Positions 1 through 9,784 are shown, numbered from the stretch's first letter. The stretch is DNA of 64,000 bases from CTSoil-043 sp963821235 (GCA_963821235.1 CAWGCS010000001.1:1-64000); one strand, 5' to 3'. The notes: generated by a model from the letters alone, not told the origin. Numbers and translations are program-made.

Positions 1-438
1 GATCTCGTAGAACCGGGCGGGTTGGCCGAATGGCCGGTTCGCATGGCCGCGAAGTGATTCGAGAGCCGCCGATCAGGCGGAATGGGGGCGCTGCCCCGAA
101 CGCCGAAGAGCACGTGCTCCGTGTCGCCGCGGAAGTACCAGCCCATTCCGGGAGCGCCGAGCTTGTGCCACGTGAGCATCGTCACGTAGCGGAAGCCCCA
201 CGCCCGGAGCATTCTCGATTGGCCCGAGGCCATCGCGGGGCTCGGCGAACAACCGGGGGTTCGTGACCCACAGGTACAGGTGAGCGTCGGGTGCGGCGAG
301 GCTTCCCACGGGAAGGGTGGCGATGTCGGCGTTGGGCATCGTCGCGTAGTTGTTGGCGGCGGCTCGGTTGCTGCCCAGCGCGACCGTGCGCTCGTATTCC
401 CAGGGCGGGTCGATGACGATCGTGCGGTAGGCGGTCAT
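1..438 (-). CDS. MT-A70 family adenine methyltransferase (3' end off window, frame broken)
   Basis: The ATG at 438 opens a protein with the DPPW catalytic motif of MT-A70 (N6-adenine) methyltransferases at about residues 9-12, followed by the typical segment ending LWVTNPRLFAEP. The frame is lost at the GGGG run at 237-240. Dropping one base restores a continuous family C-terminus (WGFRY, TWHK, GMGWYFRGDTEH) that runs off position 1. The start overlaps the stop of the upstream HNH gene (ATGA). Phage MT-A70 enzymes modify phage DNA, often against host restriction; that role here is inferred. Typical family length is about 180-220 aa, so only the very end should be missing. Confidence 0.8.
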
Positions 439-1171
439 GCCGCAGCCCGCTTGCGCTGGTAGTACAGGCGATACCGGGCACGAGCGCAGATGCGGCAAGC
501 ACGGTTCCGGTCGACGTTCTCGGGAGTCCGCTCGTGCCCGTTCCGACAATGCGTCGCCGGGACGTGAGGCGCGCGCAGATGGCGCAGGACCCCGTTCTTG
601 CCGCGCCGGACGTTCTCCCGGTGAGTGACCGCCTCAAGGTGCGACGGGTTCACGCAGAGCGTCACGCGGCAGAGATGGTCAATCTCCATGCCCTTCGGGA
701 TCGGTCCGATCGCGAGTGAATGGGCGACGCGGTGAGCGAAGCGGAGGTGGTCGATCGTCGATCGTCCGTACCAGAGGCCCGCCCGCATCTCCGTCTTCGG
801 GCCGGTCCAGAGCCAGCACGGGCCGAGATGTGGGGCGAATTCGGGCACGCGAGCATCGCGGTCCACGAGAGCCCAGAACCGCGCGATCGCCCTCGCGTGG
901 CGCCGTCGGCGCCTGATCTTCGAGCGCCCGAACGTGCCGGGCCTGTCGATTGTGCTCAGGGCGATCGGCCAGGAACCGGAACCCGCACACGGAGCACCAG
1001 GCGCCGAGGCGCGGCACGCCGGCCTGGGTCGCCCGTGTGAAGAGCTGGCGGGCTCGCTCGCGGGAGATGCCGTGGTCCCGGGCGACATCGCGCCGCCGTG
1101 CGCCCAGCGAGGATCGCCGTCACGATGGCTTCGTTCCGTTCGGTCGCGGCCAGCGGGTGGGGAGCGGTCAC
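435..1171 (-). CDS. HTH-zinc-HNH endonuclease-like phage protein (frame broken twice)
   Basis: Reading from the GTG at 1171 there is a helix-turn-helix segment (RDVARDHGISRERARQLF), then a CxxC zinc element (AWCSVCGF), then an HNH nuclease core (CWLWTG, IDHLCR, NPSHLE) and a C-terminal second zinc element (HCRNGH followed by CRIC). The frame shifts once at a GGCGGC run near 1090 and again near 920; removing one base at each gives a continuous protein. It could instead be two adjacent genes, an HTH regulator and an HNH nuclease. The start overlaps the stop of the small HTH gene (GTGA) and the stop overlaps the MT-A70 start (ATGA), so the three form one translational unit. Confidence 0.65.
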
Positions 1172-1377
1172 AGGGCCACCGCCGGCCGGTCGTCGCGGCT
1201 GATGCCGTACTCGGCGAGCCACTGGTGGATGAGCCCCCGATTGATGCCGAGGGCCTGGGCGATTTCGCGCTGCGAGTGCCGCCTCTCCACGTACAGCTCT
1301 CGGAGCAGGTCCTCGGGCTCCCGCCCGGTGGTCCTGCGCACCAGTTCCTTGGCGTAGGACTTGCGAACTGCGCTCAT
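1168..1377 (-). CDS. Small helix-turn-helix protein
   Basis: A 69-residue protein with a helix-turn-helix in its second half (SQREIAQALGINRGLIHQWLAEYG) resembling transposase/MerR-like HTH folds. It starts at ATG 1377, directly beside the divergent intergenic region, and its stop overlaps the next start. Its position opposite the XRE gene suggests a Cro-like or early-gene activator role. That role is inferred from layout only. Confidence 0.65.
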   Translation of the reverse strand: MSAVRKSYAKELVRRTTGREPEDLLRELYVERRHSQREIAQALGINRGLIHQWLAEYGISRDDRPAVAL

Positions 1378-1476
1378 GCCAGCAAACTAGCAGAACTGCA
1401 ACGGAGCCTTGCAAGTAGGAAGTTTGCCGCCGTGCCGGTGACCTATCGACAGAAGGTGCTCTGGTTGACGCCGCTG
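1378..1476. promoter_or_regulatory. Divergent promoter/operator region of the phage switch
   Basis: 99 bp between the divergently transcribed HTH gene and XRE gene. It contains two nested inverted repeats: GCAAACT (1382-1388) pairing with AGTTTGC (1421-1427), and TGCAA (1397-1401) pairing with TTGCA (1409-1413). On the minus strand TTGCAA could serve as a -35 element. The arrangement resembles a repressor operator between two opposing regulators. Confidence 0.45.
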
Positions 1477-1832
1477 ATGAGCGATAGCGTCAACCCGGTC
1501 ATGGACACGGCAGCGTCGGCGTTCAAGCGCACGCTTGGAGCCACGATCCTGGAGCTACGGGTCGCCGCGAAGATCCCGAGTCAGAAGGCGCTGGCCGCGG
1601 AACTGGTCAAGCTCGGCGTGGAAGCGCTGAGCGAGGCGACCGTCCGGCGCTGGGAGCAAGGCGAGGGGCGCCCCCTGACGCCTGGGAGGTCAACCGGATG
1701 TGCGCCCTCTTCGGGGTGGCGCCAGAGGACCTGATCCATCCGAGGGAGCCGACGGAGCGCGAGTTTCAGCTTCTGCGCCGGGCCGCTCGGCAGATCCATC
1801 GGACCGTCGATCGAGAGCGCGAAGTCTCGTGA
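1477..1832 (+). CDS. XRE-family phage repressor-like regulator (one frameshift)
   Basis: From ATG 1477 the protein has an XRE helix-turn-helix (QKALAAELVKLG then SEATVRRWEQGEGRP). The frame is lost near 1680; skipping one base gives the expected continuation WEVNRMCALFGVAPEDLIHP, ending at the TGA at 1830-1832 with about 117 residues in total. The start could also be the ATG at 1501. It faces away from the small HTH gene across a palindromic region, which fits a lysogeny regulator. This insertion is in a plus-strand gene, so the frameshift problem is not tied to gene orientation. Confidence 0.65.
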
Positions 1833-2001
1833 GTGCCCTCGTGACGGCCTCGTCGATCGCCGCCTCCATCTCGACCAGAATGGCCTCGGCCTCCGGGTCG
1901 GGATCGGGATCACATCGCCCCATGACACACCCCTCCGCGCCCGTCTCGCCCGCCGGCGGAAGATGATGCCGACGGCTGCCCGATCGGGCGCGGGCCGGGC
2001 G

Positions 2002-2007
2002 TAGGAT
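2002..2007 (+). promoter_or_regulatory. Possible leaderless -10 element TAGGAT
   Basis: TAGGAT ends 9 bases before the GTG start at 2017, with no convincing Shine-Dalgarno between. The spacing matches TACGCT/TATACT/TAGACT elements 8-10 bases before three other starts in this window, which suggests a leaderless transcript. Confidence 0.3.
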
Positions 2008-2016
2008 GAGTCCAGC

Positions 2017-2781
2017 GTGACTGTGACAGGTTCCCCGGCGCGGACCAGTAGGTATGTTGCCCTAGGTCGTGCCGGAGTGGACGCGCGCCGCGTCGTCAGC
2101 CGCACGTGGCTCGGGTCCCTCGTCGCTTACGGGGTCTTCCGGGCCGCCGTGTGGCTCATGGACTGGCCGCACGTCCTCGACCTGGTCACGAAGGCCGACC
2201 ATTCGATCTACATGGGCCAGGCGCAGCGCGTCCTCACCGGCGGCCCGCTGTACCCGGCGTGGGAACTGGCCGGCCCCTTCGTCCCCGCGCAGCTGCCCGA
2301 GCTCTACCCGCCGTTCACGGTGTACGGCCTCCTGGTCCCGATGTCGCTGCTGCCCGACGTGCTCTGGTGGGCGATCCCGCTGACGGTGATCGCGGCGGTC
2401 GTGGCCTGGCACCGGCCCAACGTCTGGGGCTGGTGCGTCATCGGCACGCTGTTCCTCGCCTGGCCCTCGACGTGGGTCGTGATCGCGGCCGGCAATCCGG
2501 CCCTGTGGGTCACGGCCGGCGTCGGCCTCGCGACCGTGCGGGCGCCCTTCGCGCTCGCCGCGCTGGTCAAGCCGACGCTCGCCCCGTTCGCGCTGGTGGG
2601 CGTCCGTTCGCGCTGGTGGTGGGCGGGCCTCGCAGCGTACGGGGTCGCCATGCTGGTGACGCTCCCGGCGTGGCTGGACTACGCCCGCGTCCTCGCGAAC
2701 TACCGGACCGTGCCGAGCCTCATCGACGCGCCGCTCGTGGCGATCCCACTCGTGGCATGGTGGAGCCGTGGGCGTGCGTGA
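2017..2781 (+). CDS. Multi-pass membrane protein, GT87-like
   Basis: 254 residues with several hydrophobic segments (about residues 35-50, 105-130, 140-180 and 195-215). A periplasmic-loop segment LYPAWELAGPF followed by LYPPFTVYGLLVPMSLLP resembles the GT87/DUF2029 polyprenol-phosphate mannosyltransferases, but it is shorter than typical members (about 350-450 aa). It is one of the few plus-strand genes in the prophage and sits at the distal end of the tail-fibre genes, a usual place for lysogenic-conversion genes. A role in modifying host surface glycans is possible but unproven. The reading frame is clean. Confidence 0.5.
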   Translation: MTVTGSPARTSRYVALGRAGVDARRVVSRTWLGSLVAYGVFRAAVWLMDWPHVLDLVTKADHSIYMGQAQRVLTGGPLYPAWELAGPFVPAQLPELYPPFTVYGLLVPMSLLPDVLWWAIPLTVIAAVVAWHRPNVWGWCVIGTLFLAWPSTWVVIAAGNPALWVTAGVGLATVRAPFALAALVKPTLAPFALVGVRSRWWWAGLAAYGVAMLVTLPAWLDYARVLANYRTVPSLIDAPLVAIPLVAWWSRGRA

Positions 2782-2832
2782 CGCGCTCCGCTCGCTCTGG
2801 CATCTCGTGCTGTTGAGGCTCGGGCTGCGGCG

Positions 2833-4203
2833 CTAGGAGATGATCGATGCCCGGATGCTGTACTTGTTCGAGCCGGTCGTGGGGGCGTACCAGCCCCAGT
2901 CCACGAACCACGTCCCGGCGGCCGTGTAGTAGCGGTCGGAGCCGGAGCCGTCATAGGCGATCTGCATGGACGTGATCGTGTCCATGCCCGCCACCGCGAT
3001 CCAGTAGTCGCCGGCCGCCACGTAGAGGCCGATCGGAATGTGAAGCCACCGGCCGACGCCATCGCCGCCCGCCCCGGCAAGCGCGTCGAGCATGATCGAC
3101 GTGAGTGGGTTGACGGAGTAGGCGACGACGAGCCCCGGCGTCCCCGCGGCATCCGTGTAGACCGCGGCGGCAAGCGACTCGACCTGATCGTCCGCGGCGG
3201 CGGCGTTGTTCTGGACGTAGGCGCCGATGGACGTGATGATCCCGGCCGTCGCGACCGTGATCTTCTTGGCGTACACGCGGTCGGTCGTCATCGTCTCCCA
3301 CGATGCCCCGACGGTGTCGTACCCAAGGTAGGCATGCGTGAGCCCACCGCTCGGCGCGGCATACTCGAGGGCCGTCCCACCGGCATTCACGCGCAGGTGT
3401 TGCAGGGCCGAGCCCATCGCGAGCTTCCCCGCGGTGTTCGCGCCCGTGCCCACGGCGAGATCGCCCGCCGCGTCCCAGATGGTGTCTGTCGCGACTGAGC
3501 CGCCGCCGCCCGCCCCGAGGACCGTCTCGTTCCCCGCATCGTCCTTGACCGCGAGCGCCGGCCCGGTCTTGGCATAGATGCGGAGCTTCCCGGCACCCGG
3601 CGTTGCGGGAGCGGCGGCCACCGTGCCGTCGAGGAAGGTGATGACGCCCTGGTCGGCGAGGCCCCCGGGGATCGTGATCGTCTTCGTGGCCCCGACCCCG
3701 CTGGCCGTGACGCCCGCCCCGACGAAGTCCAGCGTGTCGGCAGCGGTCGCCAGCGGCGTGCCCTCGTCCTGCACGATCACCGTGTTCGTGCCGTCCGCCC
3801 CGTCGGCCCCCGCCGCTCCCGTGGCCCCGGTTGCGCCGACGCCGAGCGCCTGGCCCTGATCGTTGTACACGTGCCAGCCGTCATCCCCGAGGACGGCGAA
3901 ACCCCCGGCGAGGATGGAGATCGGCGGCAGGATCTGGTTGGCCGCCGCCGTGCCCTTGATCGCCAGCGAGGCGGTGACCGTGCCGGCCGTGACGTTGACG
4001 AGATGGATGCCCTTGACGATCGCCTCCGTCGAGGCGGGGACGGTGTAGAGCGTCCCGATCGACGAGGGGAGCTGGCCCTGCGCGAGCACCTTGAACGCGT
4101 CGGCGCCGGCCGCGATCTCGTCGCCCGTGATCGTGAACGTGATCGAAGTCGCTGAGCCCGCGACCCCCGTGATCGTGTCGCCGGTGGCAAGGGCAATCGA
4201 CAT
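2833..4203 (-). CDS. Phage tail fibre/minor tail protein with collagen-like stretch
   Basis: 456 residues starting at ATG 4203. It contains a short Gly-X-Y run at about residues 125-141 (GATGATGAAGADGADG) like the collagen-like stalks of phage fibres. The remainder is rich in Thr, Ala and Gly with beta-type repeats, and the C-terminus is aromatic-rich. It is the last gene of the structural module, immediately after the 874-residue minor tail protein (3 bp gap), where receptor-binding proteins normally lie. The frame is intact. Confidence 0.6.
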   Translation of the reverse strand: MSIALATGDTITGVAGSATSITFTITGDEIAAGADAFKVLAQGQLPSSIGTLYTVPASTEAIVKGIHLVNVTAGTVTASLAIKGTAAANQILPPISILAGGFAVLGDDGWHVYNDQGQALGVGATGATGAAGADGADGTNTVIVQDEGTPLATAADTLDFVGAGVTASGVGATKTITIPGGLADQGVITFLDGTVAAAPATPGAGKLRIYAKTGPALAVKDDAGNETVLGAGGGGSVATDTIWDAAGDLAVGTGANTAGKLAMGSALQHLRVNAGGTALEYAAPSGGLTHAYLGYDTVGASWETMTTDRVYAKKITVATAGIITSIGAYVQNNAAAADDQVESLAAAVYTDAAGTPGLVVAYSVNPLTSIMLDALAGAGGDGVGRWLHIPIGLYVAAGDYWIAVAGMDTITSMQIAYDGSGSDRYYTAAGTWFVDWGWYAPTTGSNKYSIRASIIS

Positions 4204-4205
4204 GG

Positions 4206-6830
4206 CTAGCTCCCGAAGAACGTGAAGGTCCGGCGGCCGCCCGCCTGCGCCGGGGCGAACTTGGTCCCGTCCCACACGAGCGCGTCGCCCGTGACGGGCG
4301 CCGCCGAGGCGTCCACGTCGCGGTGGGAGTCGGACAGCAGGGCGTGCTGGTCGCTCGTGTCCTCGGCCCACTGGCAGTCATAGACCGACACGCCACCGTT
4401 GTAGGCGAGGCTCGGCTGGACGAGGACGAGGGCGACCTCCCAGTAGCGGGCGGCGGTGGAGAGGAACGCCGTCGAACTCTGGAACGTGTTGCCCGAGATG
4501 GTCGCCCACGTCGGGGTCCGCGTGTCAAGCGTGGTCCACGATGCTCCGTCATCGGAGTAGCGGACGCGGACCGTGTAGCCCCAGATGGACGAGACGATCG
4601 CCGCTCCGGCGTTGATCCGCAGGGTGACGAGGGAGAGCGTCTTGGCCGAGCCGAGGTCGAACTGGAACCCGGCGTAGTAAGTGTCCGCCCCGAGAACCCC
4701 GGCGCTGAGGTCGGCCGAGGTCGCGACGTTCCCGTCGGTCGCGTTCGCGAGGTTCGACCACGTCTGCCCGGAGGTGGAGTAGCCGGTCGGTGTGAGCCCC
4801 GTGATCTTGTCGGCGGACCGGCGGATCTCGACGCGTGGCAGGTACTGCGTGTGATCGTCGCCCGTCGTGAGCCCCGAGAGGCCACTGTGGGCGTGGACGG
4901 GATGCGGTCCCCACGCCGCGGCGGTCGCGCTGCTGCCGATGATCAGGTAGCCCGCGGCTGACGTGCCCGTGATCTCGACCCCGCCGATGTTGGTCGGCTG
5001 GGAGATCGAAACCCACACCGCCGCGCCGGGGGTCGCGTCGACGAGGAGGAACGCTTCGGGCGGCACGGTCGCCGTGTTGACCCAGATCATCCCGACGGTG
5101 TAGCCGGCATCGGCGTCGTCATCGACGGTGGGATCGCGCTCGGCGTCCGTCGTGTCGCCGGGCAGCTCGACGCCGGGCAACGTCTGGTCGAACGCGCCGG
5201 TCCCGGTGACCCAGAGCGTGGCGTTGCCGTCGGAATCGCCGGGGATCGCCGCGAAGTAGCAGAAGGCGACCCAATCGGTCATCAAGACGGAGACGGTGAT
5301 CAGGTCCTCGGCCTTGAGGTCGACCCCCGTTCGATCGAAGCTGAAGGATCCCTGAGCGAAGTGGAGGCCCGGCGTCGTGTCGGTCCACGTCTCGCTGTAG
5401 AGGATCGTGCCGTTGATCCTGATCGCCACGGTGATCGAGGTCGTCACCCCGGACGAGTCGCCCCCAAACCCGCCGGCCATGCGGATGCGCGCGTTGGGCA
5501 CGTCGGCGAGGACGCGGATGCCGTCCCAGCGGCATGAGGTCCCCGAGGCGGAGTAGGGCACGAACTCCGCGGCGCCCGTGGTGGGGCTCGACCACAAGCC
5601 GATCCGCGGGTTGTCGCCGTCGTACTCCCAGCCCACGACCTCCGAGCCGTCGCCGTAGTGAGCGACCGGCTGGCAGCCGTAGAAGTAGGAGTGGTGCCAG
5701 TAGGCGCGGATGTTCAGGGCCGCGGTGGGGAGCACCCGCGGAGCTACGAGTTCGAGCGCGATGTCGTAGAGGTCCCCGATGTCGCTCACGGGCACCGGGT
5801 TGCAGGCCACGATCCGCATCCACGTGAACGCCGAGTAGCCGGGCTCGTGAGAGAACTTGACGGAGATGCGCTGACCGGCCCGCACCAGCCCCGCGGAATT
5901 GGCGGGGACGCTGCGCATGATGCAGGCGATCCGGTCGCGCTCCACGGAGTGGGCCGCGAGGAAGCGGTTGGCGGCGAGGGCGGCGGTCGACGCCTTGCCG
6001 ATGTAGGGCCGATCGATCACCGTCCCGCGGCGGATGTGGCCGGCGGCGGTGGAGGGCATGGTCCGGAATACGGAACTCTTGCCCTTGCCGTAGCGAACGG
6101 TGACCTCGGACCACACCTGGTCCGTCTCGCGGGTGAGCTTGGCGAGCTTGTCCGGCGCGAAGGTCGTGACCCCGTCCTGATCGGCCTCGACGTTCGAGAT
6201 GCGCAGCGTGCAATCGCCGGTCACCGCGTCTTCGTCGTCGATGAAGAGCGAGACGGCCGCGGCGATCGGGTCCCACCAGGCGAAGTAGTTGACCGTGTCG
6301 CCGTAGCGGGCGGCCAGGTCGTCGAGCACCGCGGCTGGGTAGCCGTTCCGGTAGTCGGCGGCATCCATCATCAGGGTGGACGTCATGCAGTAGCCGGTGT
6401 CCTCGACGAGGGTGCCGCTGGTACCGTCGAGGTAGTTGCTCGCTAGGAGCCACGCGAGCCGCTCGTCCCACGTCTCCTCGGGTCGGTTGCCGTCGGTGCC
6501 CTTGATCATCCGGAACCCGAAGACGGCGTTGCAGTCGGTGATGCTCACGTCCTGCAGCCGCTGGGACAAGCCGGTGATCAGGCTCCGATCAACCGATCGG
6601 CCGATGTCACGGTTGCCGATGTAACCCGTGAAGAGCCGCGGCTGCGAGCACTCCGCTTCCTCGACGATCCACGGCCGGAGGCCGACGGTGACGAGTGTCG
6701 CGTTCGGGTCCTCGACCGGCACCAGGCCGATCTCGGCCTCGCCCATCTCGGCGCGCGTCGCGAGATTGACGGTGCTCGGCTTGACGCCGTGCGTGAGCGG
6801 GACCCCGTCGTTCGTGAACTCAAGGCCCAT
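4206..6830 (-). CDS. Large minor tail protein with discoidin-like C-terminal region
   Basis: 874 residues with an intact frame. The N-terminal 350 residues look like a tail-hub/baseplate protein: a mixed alpha/beta domain with a region on residue conservation around RPYIGKAST. Residues about 690-820 (TWSNLANATDGNVAT, then FDLGSAKTLSLVTLRI and WGYTVRVRYSDDG) resemble an F5/8 type C (discoidin) carbohydrate-binding fold. It follows the tape measure with a 2 bp gap. Probably a distal tail protein that contacts the cell surface; the discoidin assignment is by eye. Confidence 0.6.
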   Translation of the reverse strand: MGLEFTNDGVPLTHGVKPSTVNLATRAEMGEAEIGLVPVEDPNATLVTVGLRPWIVEEAECSQPRLFTGYIGNRDIGRSVDRSLITGLSQRLQDVSITDCNAVFGFRMIKGTDGNRPEETWDERLAWLLASNYLDGTSGTLVEDTGYCMTSTLMMDAADYRNGYPAAVLDDLAARYGDTVNYFAWWDPIAAAVSLFIDDEDAVTGDCTLRISNVEADQDGVTTFAPDKLAKLTRETDQVWSEVTVRYGKGKSSVFRTMPSTAAGHIRRGTVIDRPYIGKASTAALAANRFLAAHSVERDRIACIMRSVPANSAGLVRAGQRISVKFSHEPGYSAFTWMRIVACNPVPVSDIGDLYDIALELVAPRVLPTAALNIRAYWHHSYFYGCQPVAHYGDGSEVVGWEYDGDNPRIGLWSSPTTGAAEFVPYSASGTSCRWDGIRVLADVPNARIRMAGGFGGDSSGVTTSITVAIRINGTILYSETWTDTTPGLHFAQGSFSFDRTGVDLKAEDLITVSVLMTDWVAFCYFAAIPGDSDGNATLWVTGTGAFDQTLPGVELPGDTTDAERDPTVDDDADAGYTVGMIWVNTATVPPEAFLLVDATPGAAVWVSISQPTNIGGVEITGTSAAGYLIIGSSATAAAWGPHPVHAHSGLSGLTTGDDHTQYLPRVEIRRSADKITGLTPTGYSTSGQTWSNLANATDGNVATSADLSAGVLGADTYYAGFQFDLGSAKTLSLVTLRINAGAAIVSSIWGYTVRVRYSDDGASWTTLDTRTPTWATISGNTFQSSTAFLSTAARYWEVALVLVQPSLAYNGGVSVYDCQWAEDTSDQHALLSDSHRDVDASAAPVTGDALVWDGTKFAPAQAGGRRTFTFFGS

Positions 6831-6832
6831 CG

Positions 6833-9156
6833 CTACCGCCCGGAGCCCGGAACGTGGGTGCCGTGGTTGTAGGCCGCCCGGACGCTCTGCGCGACGGACA
6901 TGCCGCGCACGCTCACCGTGCTCTGGACGGTCACGGGGACGGTCACGTTGACCGCCCAGTCCTTGGCGACGATCGCGGCGAGCCGCATGTTCGTGACCGC
7001 CGAGGCGATGGCCTGCACGCGGGCCGAGATCGCCTGCGCGAGTGCGGCCTTGCGCGTCTCGTCCGCCGCGGTTGCCGTGTTCTTGGCGATCGTCCTCGCG
7101 ATCGCCTCGTCGGTCGGGTTCCTTCCGGCCGCTAGGGCACGGCGGAAGACGGCCTGCTCTGCCGCGGACATCCCGGCCTCGCGCGCCTCAGTGGCGCGGG
7201 CCCCCGTGCGAATCGGGGAGGCCCGGCGCTCGACGTTGCGAGCCTGCGTCTTCAGGACGTCCTCACCACTTGCCGTCACATGGCCCGAGTCGATGGCCCG
7301 CTTCAGGATGGCGGCCCGTTCCTTGAGGTCGGCTGCGGCGATGGCATCCGACTGGGCTGCCGCCTTGCGGTTCGCGATCTCGTCGCGGATCGCCTGCTCC
7401 AGCGCCTCGGTGTGGACCTTGACCCCGGAGACGTTCAGGTCATACAGCGTCTTCTTGAGCGGGTCGAGCTGGCCGGGCATGTCCTCGAGGCCGCGCAGCG
7501 CCTGCTCCAGGTCGGCGACCGTGCCCGTCCGCAGGAGCCTCGTGGTGGCATCGTCGTCGGCTCCGGCCTGTGCCTGCAGGCCGGGCATGACGGTGCCTTC
7601 CCACGTGATTGCCGAGACGCCGGCGACGACCGCCGCCCCGATCAGCACCGGAAGCGAGGTCAGGGTGGCGAGGAAGTCCGCCGCCGCCGGGCACTCCGCC
7701 CTTGCCGAGCCCGCCAGTCACGTCGGCGACGAAGAGCGGATTGGCCGGTGTGCCGCCGCGCTTGAAGAGCGATGCGCCGAGGTCGCCGACGATCCCCTTG
7801 AGGGCACCACCGCTGATCTTGTTCAGCCCCCACCCGGTGAGCACGGCCGCCTGAACCCATGTCGGCATCCCGAGGAAGACATCGGCGACCGTCCTGGCCG
7901 CCCCACCGGCCATCTGCATCGCGCTGGCGACCTGATCCCAGGGGATCGTCTGGACCCATCCGGCGACCTGCTCGAATGCCGAGGCGAGGCCCTGAGCCGC
8001 GTCGGCGATGGACTTCTGGGCGGCCGGCGTGGCGAGGAACTCGTTGAGCTTCTTGACGAGCGGCGTGAGCTTTGGCAGGAGCGCGGAGCCGATCGTGATC
8101 CCGGCATCCTTGACGTTCGCCCGGAGGATTGCGAGCTGCGCGTTGAGGCCCTTCTGCCGCTCGGCCATCTGCTTGGCGGCCGTCCCCGCCGAAATCGCCT
8201 ACCGCGGCGAGGTTCGCGTTGTACGAGTCGAAGTTGGCACCGGTAGTCGCAAGGGCGAAGTTGAGGCCCTCGACGCGACCCATGAGATTGACGAGCGGGA
8301 CGCCGTTCTTCTCGGCGTCCTTCCGCATCTCCTCGAGCGCGAATACGAGGCCCTTGTCACCCGCGATCGCGAGGTAGGTCTTCTTCGTTTCCTTCTGAAG
8401 ACCCTTGAGGCCGGCCGTCGGCTTCGCCAGCGCCATGAGGGCGGAGCGCATCTGCGTCGCGGCCTCGGCCGCGGGGATGCCCTTGGCCGTCAACTGGGCA
8501 TAGGCCGCTGCGACCTCGCCGATCTCGATCTTGTTCTGTGCCGCGAAGCTGCCGACGACCGCGAACGAGCCGGCGAGTTCGGAGGCGGTGACCTTGCCGG
8601 CGGCGATCGCCTGCGCGAACTGGTCGGCGATGGCGCCCGCCTGCGACGCCTCCATGCCGTAGGAGTTGATCGCCGTGGTGAGGAGGTCGATCGTCTCGGC
8701 CGTCGAGCCGAGGCCGCCGATCGCCAGCGTGTTCGCCGCGGCAAGGACGCCCTGCGCATCGGCCGCCTTGATCCCGGCGGACACGAGATCGTAGTAGCCG
8801 CCCGTGAGGTCATCGATGGAAGTGCCCGTCTGCTTGGCGAGGGCGCGGATCGAATCGCCGATGGCGCCAAGTTGATCGGGCGTCACCATCGCGACCGTGT
8901 TGATGGTGTTGAGGGCAGCCTCGAAGTCGCCCGCCGCCTTGACACTCCCGACGACTGCGCCGGTCAGGCGTCGAGCGATGGACTCGGCAACCCGCTCGAG
9001 CCCGACGCCGAACGCCGTGCTCAGGGCGTGCGACCTCTTGAGGTTGCCCTCCAGGCGGCCGAGACTGCCGACAGCCGAGCGGATGCCCTTGCTCAGGTTG
9101 TCCTTGAACTCGAGGCTCGCGATGAGCCGCGCCGTCTCCGCCGCCTTACTGGCCAT
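6833..9156 (-). CDS. Tape measure protein (two single-base insertions)
   Basis: ATG 9156 opens a protein that begins like the phage tail tape measure TP901/Phi-type family: an N-terminal helical region, then a domain with TGTSIDDLTGGYYDLVSAG and GKVTASELAGSF. Two frame losses occur: near 8200, where the corrected join gives AVAISAGTAAKQMAERQ, and in the GGCGGCGGCGG run near 7684. After correction the protein is about 773 residues and ends at 6833. A hydrophobic segment lies near the second join (PVLIGAAVVAGVSA). Length should set the tail length, of the order of 115 nm by the usual 0.15 nm per residue rule. Confidence 0.8.
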
Positions 9157-9784
9157 GGGTCACCCTCCGCAAGTTCGCCACTCGGCCGTCGTCGACTGCC
9201 GCTTGCTCGCGCACGAGGCGGCCTACGCCGAGTTCGGCAAGGAGCTGGAGGCGCCAGCGGGCGACGCTGAAGTCGTCTCGGTGGCGTCCGTCGGGATAGT
9301 GGTAGTCGAGGATCGCTTCGAGGGCTTCGGGCGCCGCGTCCGCAAGTCCGTCGGCGGAGATGTCGACGGCTCCGTCGGCGTAGGCGGCGAGGAGGTCGAC
9401 GCCCGGACCATCAAAGGGAGCAGCACCGCCGTCCGCGTAGAGCTCGTCGGCCGCGTCGCCGACGACCGATCGCGACGTCCGGGTCGGCGAGAGGAGGTGC
9501 TCGCGGATCGCGACGGGCTGACGGGGACCGGCTTGTTCTTGGCGTCCACGAGGGTCCACGACTCGATGCCGTGGAGGAGGTACGTCCTCGGTCAGCACGG
9601 CGAGGATCTCGGCCGCGTCGACGTCGCGGTCGTCGTCCTCTTGAGGAAGCCGATCCGCGTGTTGCGATCGCCGTGAGCGCCGCGAAAGTCGAGGCGCTCG
9701 CGCAGCGTGACGCGTGTCGCCGTGCCGGGTGCCGGACTCGCCCGTCCGCCTTGTCGGCGGGCAGAGGCAGTCGATGTCGACCAT
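9146..9784 (-). CDS. Tail assembly chaperone-type protein (frame broken)
   Basis: Begins at ATG 9784 (MVDIDCLCPP) after the major tail protein stop and lies immediately upstream of the tape measure gene, the invariant place of the G/GT tail assembly chaperones. Recognisable segments are TLRERLDF, FLKEDDDRDVDAAEILAVLTE, ESWTLVDAKNKPVPV and AAIREHLL, spread over different frames by insertions. Between about 9450 and 9223 two frames stay open. One encodes a Ser/Thr/Pro-rich tail ending near 9223. The other encodes an alpha-helical tail (PEALEAILDYHYPDG) ending at 9146, overlapping the tape measure start by 11 bp. A programmed -1 shift is possible but cannot be separated from sequence error here. 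Confidence 0.55.
   Translation of the reverse strand: MVDIDCLCPPTRRTGESGTRHGDTRHAARAPRLSRRSRRSQHADRLPQEDDDRDVDAAEILAVLTEDVPPPRHRVVDPRGRQEQAGPRQPVAIREHLLSPTRTSRSVVGDAADELYADGGAAPFDGPGVDLLAAYADGAVDISADGLADAAPEALEAILDYHYPDGRHRDDFSVARWRLQLLAELGVGRLVREQAAVDDGRVANLRRVTHGQ

Noticed and set aside
1690..1923. Minus-strand 77-codon frame with a helical N-terminus
   Set aside because: Most of it is antisense to the XRE regulator once that gene's frameshift is corrected. Only about 30 codons are free of overlap, and there is no clear ribosome binding site.
2766..2835. 22-codon plus-strand frame after the membrane protein gene
   Set aside because: Too short, overlaps the previous gene end and reaches the fibre gene stop; no ribosome binding site or homology seen.
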